64,000 bases of DNA from Mucilaginibacter sp. MD40 (GTDB taxonomy: Bacteria; Bacteroidota; Bacteroidia; Sphingobacteriales; Sphingobacteriaceae). The stretch spans positions 2,685,852 to 2,749,851 of the forward strand of contig NZ_NRSW01000001.1 of the NCBI RefSeq assembly GCF_002288635.1, written 5' to 3'. The position numbers were made by a program, and so were the translations under genes. The notes under the pieces are model-generated. The model had not been told where the DNA came from, made no database searches, and saw nothing but the letters and a program-made list of their open reading frames with translations. Positions 8,776-16,081 of this stretch are shown here, in pieces; position 1 is the first letter of the stretch; every line of letters begins with the position of its first letter.

Positions 8776-9653
8776 TACCAGTGTAGTATATTCACGATGG
8801 TGATCATCGTGATAGAAATTATAGCCAAAGCCAGGCCCAGTTTATTGAGTTTACTTAAACGTTCATGAAAGGCCACCATACCAACAACGGCACCGAGTGT
8901 GATAACGCCTATATTCATAGCAGAAAAAACAAGCGATGGACTTGTAGAAAGCGCTTTGTGCGCTTTTAAATAGAACAATATATTCCCAAAGTTGGCTACA
9001 CCTAAAATCCATCCGAATATGATATGTGCCCAATGAATGCGCGTTTTATGTACGAATACCTTTACCAGCAAACTAACGAATGATATAGCAAAAGCAAGGA
9101 TATAAATAAAGAAAAGTGACGTTGTATAAGACACAGCAGTGTAAGATGCCACCTTTTTAAAGGAAATATCAATAGCGCCAAAACCTAAAAATACCAGTAG
9201 CAAATATATCCAGGCGTTGCTTACTACTTTGCGATTGGCTGTTTGCTTTTGCCAGGGAATAGAACAAAGTATAGCGGCAAAACCTATAACGAAACAAGCC
9301 AGTCTTGCCAGGTTAAAACTATCTCCAAATAACAGGAAAGCGGCAAAAAGCGAAATGAATAATGATAGCCTTTGTGCTACATCTGTACGGACAATGCCCG
9401 CGACACGTACCGAAGCAGCCATGATCCAAAATATAAGCGGCAGCAGTATACCAACAACTAAATACAGCCAAATAGGTAACTGGCTAAAAGCTACCTGCTT
9501 CACATCAGGTTTAAAAAACCACCAGGTTAACAGCATAGCCATGGAGTAATTCCAAACAATGGCTTGAAAAACATCTATTTGGTAGCGCCTTGCCAGTTTT
9601 AGCAAAACCGAAACAATAACACTACAGCAAATACTCAGAAAAACGTATAACAT
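8775..9653 (-). CDS. EamA/DMT-type membrane transporter
   Basis: 292 residues with about ten hydrophobic segments in two five-helix halves, the drug/metabolite transporter fold. No substrate-specific motif is visible. It sits 10 bases after ribD and overlaps yigZ by one base. Position next to ribD raises, but does not establish, a link to a riboflavin pathway metabolite. Confidence 0.82.
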   Translation of the reverse strand: MLYVFLSICCSVIVSVLLKLARRYQIDVFQAIVWNYSMAMLLTWWFFKPDVKQVAFSQLPIWLYLVVGILLPLIFWIMAASVRVAGIVRTDVAQRLSLFISLFAAFLLFGDSFNLARLACFVIGFAAILCSIPWQKQTANRKVVSNAWIYLLLVFLGFGAIDISFKKVASYTAVSYTTSLFFIYILAFAISFVSLLVKVFVHKTRIHWAHIIFGWILGVANFGNILFYLKAHKALSTSPSLVFSAMNIGVITLGAVVGMVAFHERLSKLNKLGLALAIISITMITIVNILHW

Positions 9654-9663
9654 TTAATTTAAA

Positions 9664-10713
9664 TTAATGTGGGTTTGTCCAGATCTGCAACCGGTCGTTT
9701 CCAACAACATAGTTATCTGTATTTATGTCGGTTATAAATGGAGACCTGATGCCATTATTTAACACGGATGTACCTGTAAAAATACGCGCTTCGTCCCATA
9801 ACCCGGCATCAATAAAATGCTGCAAAGTTGTGGCTCCCCCTTCTATGATAACAGATTGTATATCCTGCAGGTACAATTGATACATGACGTATTGCGGCAC
9901 ATAGTAATCAAAACTTTCCAGTTGGATGTATTTAACATTTCCTTCTATAGCAAACTTCTTTTCGTTAAAAACAATGGTTTCCACTGTATTATCGAACACA
10001 TTTAACGATGTATCAAGTTCCAGGTTTCTGTCAATCACTATCCTCTTCGGGGATCTTCCGGCGGCATACCTCACGTTAAGCAGAGGGTTATCTGCCACTA
10101 CTGTGTTCTTCCCTACCAATATTGCATCTTCTTCTGAGCGCCATTGGTGTACTAATTTACGGCTTTCTGCACCGGTTATCCAATATTGAGAGCCATCTGC
10201 CGGGGCAAAAAAACCATCAGTGGTTTGCGCCCACTTAAGTATAATATATGGCCTTTGTTTTTGTACTCGGGTAAAAAAGCGCTTGTTCATGGCAAGGCAT
10301 TCAGCTTCGAGCAAACCTACTGTTACCTTTATACCTGCATGCTTTAATTTTTCAATCCCTTTACCGTCAACCAACGGGAACGGATCGCGGCAGCCCACTA
10401 CTACATGTGGTATTTGATGCTTAATGATCAAGTCGGCACAGGGAGGTGTTTTACCATGATGAGCGCAGGGTTCGAGCGATACGTAGATGGTAGACTTTTT
10501 TAACAGATCAGTATAATTAACATAGTTGTCTGTCACCATTTTAACAGCGTTTACCTCCGCATGGGCTTCACCATATTTTTGATGGTAACCTTCGCCTATT
10601 ATCCTGTCTTCATAAACAATAACAGCTCCTACCATTGGGTTGGGGCTTACCTTGCCGGCACCTAAAGCTGCCAGTTCCAGGCAGCGCTGCATATATATTT
10701 CCGGTAACGCCAT
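9664..10713 (-). CDS. ribD: Riboflavin biosynthesis deaminase/reductase RibD
   Basis: 349-residue bifunctional enzyme. The N-terminal cytidine-deaminase-like domain has HAEVNAV (His51, Glu53) and zinc cysteines 83 and 92 in PCAHHGKTPPC. The C-terminal reductase domain has ILKWAQTTDGFFA, WITGAESRKLVH and IIEGGATTLQHFI. It carries out the second and third steps from GTP to riboflavin. A perfect -7 box TACTTTTG stops 4 bases before the ATG, so its mRNA is probably leaderless. The divergent prmC promoter overlaps the same 30 bases. Confidence 0.96.
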   Translation of the reverse strand: MALPEIYMQRCLELAALGAGKVSPNPMVGAVIVYEDRIIGEGYHQKYGEAHAEVNAVKMVTDNYVNYTDLLKKSTIYVSLEPCAHHGKTPPCADLIIKHQIPHVVVGCRDPFPLVDGKGIEKLKHAGIKVTVGLLEAECLAMNKRFFTRVQKQRPYIILKWAQTTDGFFAPADGSQYWITGAESRKLVHQWRSEEDAILVGKNTVVADNPLLNVRYAAGRSPKRIVIDRNLELDTSLNVFDNTVETIVFNEKKFAIEGNVKYIQLESFDYYVPQYVMYQLYLQDIQSVIIEGGATTLQHFIDAGLWDEARIFTGTSVLNNGIRSPFITDINTDNYVVGNDRLQIWTNPH

Positions 10714-10742
10714 TGTGCAAAAGTAGCTTTTATGTTACTTTG
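10713..10742. promoter_or_regulatory. Interlocked divergent promoters of ribD and prmC
   Basis: Minus strand: TACTTTTG at 10718-10725, 4 bases before the ribD ATG. Plus strand: TTG at 10713-10715, 19 bases, then TTACTTTG ending at 10742, 4 bases before the prmC ATG. The prmC -33 TTG shares a base with the ribD start codon, so polymerase cannot occupy both. Confidence 0.55.
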
Positions 10743-10746
10743 TTGT

Positions 10747-11616
10747 ATGAAAACTATTAAGGATGTAATACTGTCCTTTAAAAACAATCTTCAAAATCTT
10801 TATTCGTCTAACGAAGCGATAGCCATTGCCATGCTGGTTTTAGAAAACATGACCGGTATGCAGCGGTCGCGCCTTAAAGCTTTTGAACAAGACGAACTGA
10901 GCGGAGAAATATTAGAGAAGATCCACCCCATACTCGAAGAGTTAAAAACAGGTAAACCGGTACAATATATTTTAGGGACCGCGGAATTTTACGGCCTGAG
11001 CTTTTTGGTTAATCCGGCTACACTTATACCAAGACCCGAAACCGAAGAATTGGTAGAATGGATATTAGCCAATAAAAAATCAAAAGCACAACAACCCATT
11101 TCCGTACTTGATATAGGAACAGGCACCGGATGCATAGCCATATCGCTTAAAAAGCATTTAAACAATGCCCGGTTAAGCGCTATTGACATATCAGAACACG
11201 CCCTGAATACTGCCCGCAAAAACGCTACACTTAACCAGGTTGATGTCAGCTTTATTCAGGGAGATATATTAAACATTAAACAAGATTATGAGCTTTCAGG
11301 TAGCCAATTTGATATTATTGTAAGTAATCCACCCTATGTTACCGGCACAGATAAAATACTTATGCATAGCAACGTATTAAATTTTGAGCCTCATACAGCT
11401 TTATTTGTAACAGATGATGAACCGCTGCTGTTTTATAAAGCGATCGTCCGGGTCGCGTTGAATAGCTTAAAGATAGGCGGTGAATTATATTTTGAAATTA
11501 ACGAAGCTTTTGGCAAAGAGATGGTTGATCTTTTAACCAATAATTACTTTAAAGACATAGAGTTGAAGAAAGACCTTACCGACCGGGACAGGATGATTAA
11601 AGCAGTAAAGTTTTAA
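10747..11616 (+). CDS. prmC: Peptide chain release factor N5-glutamine methyltransferase
   Basis: 289 residues. SAM-binding motif VLDIGTGTGCIA near residue 120 and the catalytic NPPY (residues 194-197) identify PrmC/HemK, which methylates the GGQ glutamine of release factors RF1 and RF2. Five extra in-frame codons upstream (from 10732) are rejected because they lie inside the promoter. The ATG at 10747 follows the -7 box by 4 bases. The gene ends one base short of convergent xerD, leaving no room for a terminator. Confidence 0.95.
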   Translation: MKTIKDVILSFKNNLQNLYSSNEAIAIAMLVLENMTGMQRSRLKAFEQDELSGEILEKIHPILEELKTGKPVQYILGTAEFYGLSFLVNPATLIPRPETEELVEWILANKKSKAQQPISVLDIGTGTGCIAISLKKHLNNARLSAIDISEHALNTARKNATLNQVDVSFIQGDILNIKQDYELSGSQFDIIVSNPPYVTGTDKILMHSNVLNFEPHTALFVTDDEPLLFYKAIVRVALNSLKIGGELYFEINEAFGKEMVDLLTNNYFKDIELKKDLTDRDRMIKAVKF

Positions 11617-11617
11617 T

Positions 11618-12523
11618 TTAGCTACGCGGATGATGGGCTATAATTGTGCTCATTAAAAACTCCTTGTCCAGATGCGTGTAAATTTCGGTAGTAGTAATAC
11701 TCTCATGCCCCAGCATTTCCTGAACAGCACGCAAGTCGGCCCCGCCTTCCACCAAATGTGTGGCGAAAGAATGGCGAAAAGTGTGCGGACTGATCTTTTG
11801 CTTTAAACCAATAACCTGGGCCAGTTCTTTTATCATCAGGAAAACATATACACGCGTTAACCTACGGCCCCTTCGGTTTAAGAAAACTATATCTTCTTCA
11901 CCTTTCTGAACCGGCACATGCACACGCAGTTGTTCTATCCATATTCTCAAAGCCTTTATAGCCTGTCCTCCAATGGGCACCAAACGCTGCTTATTACCTT
12001 TCCCGGTAACTTTAATAAACTCATCATCCTTATCGAGTGATAAGTTTGACAAGCGCAGTTCCGTTAATTCTGACACGCGTAACCCGCAACTATACATTAC
12101 TTCAAGCATGGCTTTATTTCTGCCGCCCTCCGGTTTTGACAAGTCGATGGCTCCAATAAGAGCATTAATATCTTCTATGCTTAATGTATCGGGAAGTTTG
12201 CGCTGGATCTTCGGTACTTCCAACAGTTCAGAGGGGTCGGTGGATATTATATCGTCAAGCAATAAACATTTATAAAAAGCTTTAACACCTGAGATAATTC
12301 TGGACTGTGTTGAGGGCACCATACCTAATTCGCTTACCCAGTTTATAAACTCACGCAAATCTCCAAGGGTAAACTTATCAGGTGCCAGCCCTTCTTTACA
12401 GGCAATCGCAAACTGATAAAGCTTATTAATATCTCGTATATATGCTTCTACAGAATTGCCGGAAAGCATTCTTTCGATTTTAAGATAAGTATTAAATAAT
12501 TTTATCGCCGGCGACCACTCCAA
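11618..12523 (-). CDS. xerD: Tyrosine recombinase XerD-like
   Basis: 301 residues. N-terminal SAM-like core-binding domain and C-terminal catalytic domain with Arg in SCGLRVSELTEL, HTFRHSFATH, LGHESITTTEIYTH and the nucleophile Tyr. This is the size and sequence type of the chromosomal dimer-resolution recombinase acting at dif. I see no integron or mobile context. The start is a TTG (reading MEWSPAIKLF): an in-frame stop lies three codons upstream and no ATG precedes the conserved N-terminus. XerC and XerD are hard to separate by eye. Confidence 0.88.
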   Translation of the reverse strand: MEWSPAIKLFNTYLKIERMLSGNSVEAYIRDINKLYQFAIACKEGLAPDKFTLGDLREFINWVSELGMVPSTQSRIISGVKAFYKCLLLDDIISTDPSELLEVPKIQRKLPDTLSIEDINALIGAIDLSKPEGGRNKAMLEVMYSCGLRVSELTELRLSNLSLDKDDEFIKVTGKGNKQRLVPIGGQAIKALRIWIEQLRVHVPVQKGEEDIVFLNRRGRRLTRVYVFLMIKELAQVIGLKQKISPHTFRHSFATHLVEGGADLRAVQEMLGHESITTTEIYTHLDKEFLMSTIIAHHPRS

Positions 12524-12551
12524 TTGATTTTAATTTTAACGATTTATAAAC

Positions 12552-12559
12552 TAAGTTTG
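12552..12559 (+). promoter_or_regulatory. -7 box of aroQ
   Basis: TAAGTTTG, a perfect TAnnTTTG, ends 5 bases before the aroQ ATG; mRNA probably leaderless. Confidence 0.5.
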
Positions 12560-12564
12560 AGCTA

Positions 12565-12984
12565 ATGAATATACAAATTATTAACGGGCCAAATTTAAAC
12601 CTTCTTGGCGTTCGCGAAAAGTCTATTTACGGAAATACCGACTTTGAAAGTTATTTGAGCGAATTAAAGGCTCATTTTAAGAATATTGATATCGCTTACT
12701 TCCAAAGCAATGTTGAGGGCGAGATCATCAATAAAATTCACGAAGTAGGCTTTACTTATGACGGTATCGTACTAAATGCCGGAGCCTATACCCACACATC
12801 TATAGCCATTGCAGACGCTATTGCTGCCATTAAAACACCGGTTATAGAAGTGCATATTTCCAATGTATATAAGCGTGAAGAATTCAGGCACCATTCTAGG
12901 TTAGCAGCCAGTTGCAAAGGGGTTATAGCCGGCTTTGGCATGCACTCTTACCGATTGGGTATTGAAAGCCTGCTGATAAGTTAA
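12565..12984 (+). CDS. aroQ: 3-dehydroquinate dehydratase, type II
   Basis: 139 residues, compact type II fold. IINGPNLNLLGVRE (start of the catalytic loop, with Arg and nearby Tyr), VLNAGAYTHTSIAIADAI and EVHISNVYKREEFRHHS are the diagnostic blocks. It dehydrates 3-dehydroquinate in the shikimate pathway and normally forms a dodecamer. Start fixed by the -7 box 5 bases upstream. Followed after 36 bases by a small unknown gene on the same strand. Confidence 0.96.
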   Translation: MNIQIINGPNLNLLGVREKSIYGNTDFESYLSELKAHFKNIDIAYFQSNVEGEIINKIHEVGFTYDGIVLNAGAYTHTSIAIADAIAAIKTPVIEVHISNVYKREEFRHHSRLAASCKGVIAGFGMHSYRLGIESLLIS

Positions 12985-13020
12985 GATCCTAAAAATATTC
13001 TTTAAAAAGCACCTATAGAA

Positions 13021-13269
13021 ATGAGAGTAATAGCAGAACTACCCCATCCTGATTTTAAAATCACCATTATGAGTATGAACCAAAAATTCATTGTAAAGAT
13101 GGAACAGGGTACACTTGAGCAAACCTACAAAGTGCCCGAGATGGACCTGACCGATGGCGTAAACTCTGTATTTGAAATACTCGATGAGGCTTTTCTTACC
13201 AAGGTTGCAGCACGCTTTACCGAAATGGGGACAGACTATCACGAGGCTTATTATAGATATAACTATTAA
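13021..13269 (+). CDS. Hypothetical protein, 82 residues
   Basis: Small acidic protein without signal peptide or membrane helix. It starts MRVIAELPHPDF and ends in a tyrosine-rich tail. I do not recognise a family. It follows aroQ at 36 bases on the same strand and probably shares its transcript. Codon use is normal and the frame is uninterrupted. Confidence 0.7.
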   Translation: MRVIAELPHPDFKITIMSMNQKFIVKMEQGTLEQTYKVPEMDLTDGVNSVFEILDEAFLTKVAARFTEMGTDYHEAYYRYNY

Positions 13270-13329
13270 TTGAGATTGGAATTAATAAATATCTGTATTA
13301 TAATAACTTATAAAATTAAAAAGCATGCG

Positions 13330-13346
13330 GCCAAATTAAATTTGGC
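13330..13346. repeat. Palindrome in AT-rich spacer
   Basis: GCCAAAT TAA ATTTGGC is a perfect 7-bp-arm palindrome inside the 244-base AT-rich spacer 13270-13513. Related half-sites recur at 13476-13486 (TTTAATTTGGC) and 13507-13516 (GCCAAATTTA, touching the sirtuin stop). The rest of the spacer shows nothing coding. Confidence 0.45.
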
Positions 13347-13513
13347 AGCCTATTAAGTATAATACGAATGAATCATAAAAATTGATTCTCAATTACATTA
13401 TGAATTATAATTTAAATAAAACATTTATTAAACTGAATATCAATAGTTTAAGCATTTAATAAATTCTATACCGAATTTAATTTGGCATAAAATTACTCAC
13501 TAAAAAGCCAAAT

Positions 13514-14203
13514 TTAGCTTTCATTAGCCAACAACTCCTCTACCAGCATGGACACGCCAATGGTTGCATTAAAGGGCATTTCCACAATTGACCGATTAGC
13601 GACTGTTGGGATATTAGGGTCGATGATATATTTGATTACCGTTCGGGGTACATAGTTGATCAGTCCGGCCGCAGGATAAACGGCCAGCGAAGTACCAACT
13701 AAAATAAATATATCCGCTTGAGAGCAAAGTGCCGCTGCAGGCTCAATCATGGGTACAGCCTCGCCAAACCAAACCACATGCGCTCGTAACTGTGAACCCA
13801 ACTCGCAAGTCTCCCCCATTTTTATCTCCCAGCCGTCAATAGGGTAAGTAAGCCGCGGGTTAATGCTGCTTTGCGACCGGGTGATAATACCATGCAAATG
13901 CATCACATTTTTAGACCCGGCACGTTCATGCAGGTCGTCGATATTTTGTGTGATGATCTGCACATCATATTTATCCTGCAATTGCGCTAAAGCAAAATGC
14001 GCAGCATTTGGCTCAGCCTCCAAAACAGATTTGCGACGCTCGTCGTAAAACTGCTGCACCAGTTCCGGGTTACGTGTCCACGCTTCGGGTGTAGCTACAT
14101 CCTCAACATTGTAACCTTCCCACAATCCATCGCTATCCCTAAACGTTTTCAAGCCGCTCTCAGCGCTTATTCCGGCTCCTGTGAGCACCACTACTCTTTT
14201 CAT
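13514..14203 (-). CDS. cobB: Sir2 family NAD-dependent protein deacylase
   Basis: 229 residues. NAD-binding GAGISAESG, TQNIDDLHERAG and catalytic His104 in HLHG are intact. Tyr53 and Arg56 form the YxxR pair that in class III sirtuins (SIRT5, CobB) reads succinyl- and malonyl-lysine. The zinc ribbon is degenerate: the region that usually holds four cysteines has only Cys133. This is a recurrent variant in Bacteroidota but worth noting. Probable role: removal of acyl groups from lysines of metabolic enzymes. Monocistronic. Confidence 0.93.
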   Translation of the reverse strand: MKRVVVLTGAGISAESGLKTFRDSDGLWEGYNVEDVATPEAWTRNPELVQQFYDERRKSVLEAEPNAAHFALAQLQDKYDVQIITQNIDDLHERAGSKNVMHLHGIITRSQSSINPRLTYPIDGWEIKMGETCELGSQLRAHVVWFGEAVPMIEPAAALCSQADIFILVGTSLAVYPAAGLINYVPRTVIKYIIDPNIPTVANRSIVEMPFNATIGVSMLVEELLANES

Positions 14204-14304
14204 AAATTAAGTTGTCTGAACCCGAATTTAGAGAATTAAAAGAATCCAGTAAAAGAGTGATCAATTTTACTGATTAAGTGAGTTTTTCGAATTTGAACTC
14301 ATAA

Positions 14305-14334
14305 AAAAAGCGGTTAGTTGCCTAACCGCTTTTT
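14305..14334 (-). terminator. Terminator of the B12 uptake operon
   Basis: Perfect 13-bp stem AAAAAGCGGTTAG/CTAACCGCTTTTT; read on the minus strand the loop is GCAA (GNRA) and a run of seven T follows, just after the DUF6580 stop codon. Confidence 0.8.
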
Positions 14335-14355
14335 GATATTTTGAATTAATGCTTC

Positions 14356-14922
14356 TTATAATGCCAATTGGCGCTCGGCACGTAAAATGGTGTATTTGCT
14401 TTTAGCCAGCTCAAAGCCGCCAAACAAAATAGCGCCATAGATAGCATCACCTATAAGCATATTGGTTTCAAAAGGATAAATGGCCCTCACCAATAAGGTT
14501 CCGTAATTAGCCCAGGTATTTGGCATTCCATACACAAATGGCAGATCCATCACCAACCAGTGTATCATTACAGATACTATTGAAGCAGCTATCACATTAA
14601 GGGCGGTCACTTTCTTGATCAGTGTGCCTACCCAAACCATCAGCATAAAGCAAGCATACATAAATAACGAACTATTATAGAATGTAAATTTACCCGCGTA
14701 CATATAATTAATTATCATATCGCTTATAAAAAGCGCTAAAAGAGGCACTACATATGCTTTCCATTTATCTGTAAAGTAAGCACCACCAAATAAGGCAACA
14801 GCACCTACAGGAGTAAAATTACTTAAAGCCGGGAACTGTGTATTCACCAGGCGCATTGCTATGGCAGCCAGCACCATGGTTACAAGTACTATATTACGGA
14901 TGTTTTTGTTTTGGTTTAACAT
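14356..14922 (-). CDS. DUF6580 family membrane protein, probable B12-related transporter
   Basis: 188 residues with about six hydrophobic helices; starts MLNQNKNIRN and has the family-typical FTPVGAVALFGGAYF and PFETNMLIGDAIYG segments. The size and helix count are like the substrate-binding S components of ECF vitamin transporters. It is the third gene of a run controlled by a cobalamin riboswitch, after a TonB receptor and a BtuG-like lipoprotein, so a role in moving corrinoid across the inner membrane is a reasonable inference. No biochemical proof is known to me. Confidence 0.8.
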   Translation of the reverse strand: MLNQNKNIRNIVLVTMVLAAIAMRLVNTQFPALSNFTPVGAVALFGGAYFTDKWKAYVVPLLALFISDMIINYMYAGKFTFYNSSLFMYACFMLMVWVGTLIKKVTALNVIAASIVSVMIHWLVMDLPFVYGMPNTWANYGTLLVRAIYPFETNMLIGDAIYGAILFGGFELAKSKYTILRAERQLAL

Positions 14923-14973
14923 ATAAACTTATTGTTGTGCAAATTTACCTAATAAGCAGTGTAAATAAAAGGG

Positions 14974-16071
14974 CTATTTAGTAAGTAAAACAATAGTGCC
15001 AGGGTTAATGCCGGTATCAGTAACGTAACCCTTGTTGTTAACATCCTGGTTTTTACCGGTACTGTTAAAAGTGTACAACCTGCCGTTTGATGAATAATCA
15101 ATAGCATCGGTTACGTAAACCTGCCCTGTAGCTGCATCTACTGCCAGGGCATAAGGCGCTTTGAACGTAGTACCATCGGTAATGAAATTTTCTTTACGAA
15201 CCGATTCTGTTTTCACACTGTAAACCGAGATCTTTCCTGAATCAGTAATGTAATATGCATCATCGCCTACCACAATGAATGATGTACCGTAACCGGCGTT
15301 AATGTCATTAGAAGCTTTAACTGCATCCGTTTTATTATCAATGATAACTAATTTAGGTTTCGACGGATAGTCGGTACCATAAGCCAAAACGTAAACATCG
15401 CCATAAGCATCGGCAGCAATATTAATAGGATTAGTGGTCGTAATATCTATTTTTTTAGTTTCGGTAAGTGTATTTAAATCAATGACAGACACTGTTTTAT
15501 CAGGGTTTGCATAATCTAAACCGCCGGAGTTAGCAACATATAGTTTACCGTTTGATATCACCATCTCTTCAGGGTTACGGCCTACTGTAATGTATTTATC
15601 TACGGTAAGGCTTGCGGTATCTAAAACTGCTACCGTGCCATCATAAGAGGAAATAAAAGCTTTGTTTTTATTGAAAACAATGCTGCGTGGCTGCCTGTCA
15701 ACGCCTCCATTAGACAGTTTTATTTGTTTAATAGCCTTAGCTGTTTTTGCATCAACTACCTCAATTGTACTTGAAACGTTAACTGCGATGTACATTTTTG
15801 AGCCATATACTTTAGCATCGTTACCGGTATCGCCCAAACCACGGCCGTTCTGGGTTTTAAAAATATCTGATATAGTGGTTTGTGATGATATGCTAAAAAA
15901 GGTAAGCGAGCTGTTATTGCGGCTAAAGTTACCTTCATTAAGTATATAAATGCCGTTTGCCTTTACAACCGGATCCACCGGATCTGGTGTTACCCTGTCT
16001 TTGCGGCATGATGAGAATACCGTAGCGAGTGCTGCTATCGCGATTAAACCTTTAAGTTGAAGTTTGTTCAT
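14974..16071 (-). CDS. BtuG-like beta-propeller surface lipoprotein
   Basis: 365 residues. A lipoprotein signal peptide ends at TVFSSC (lipid-anchored Cys22). The rest is a YVTN/YncE-type beta-propeller with repeated IYILNEGNFS, VEVVDAKT-like, VSVIDLNTLTE and GQVYVTDAIDY strands. BtuG of Bacteroides is a surface propeller that binds cobalamin very tightly and caps BtuB. The same fold, lipobox, riboswitch and adjacency to a TonB receptor support the analogous role here. Ten bases separate it from the upstream receptor gene. Confidence 0.85.
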   Translation of the reverse strand: MNKLQLKGLIAIAALATVFSSCRKDRVTPDPVDPVVKANGIYILNEGNFSRNNSSLTFFSISSQTTISDIFKTQNGRGLGDTGNDAKVYGSKMYIAVNVSSTIEVVDAKTAKAIKQIKLSNGGVDRQPRSIVFNKNKAFISSYDGTVAVLDTASLTVDKYITVGRNPEEMVISNGKLYVANSGGLDYANPDKTVSVIDLNTLTETKKIDITTTNPINIAADAYGDVYVLAYGTDYPSKPKLVIIDNKTDAVKASNDINAGYGTSFIVVGDDAYYITDSGKISVYSVKTESVRKENFITDGTTFKAPYALAVDAATGQVYVTDAIDYSSNGRLYTFNSTGKNQDVNNKGYVTDTGINPGTIVLLTK

Positions 16072-16081
16072 ATTGATATAT

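Noticed and set aside
11618..12523. Integrase of a mobile element
   Set aside because: Sequence type, length and housekeeping neighbours fit chromosomal XerD; no attachment site or cargo genes.
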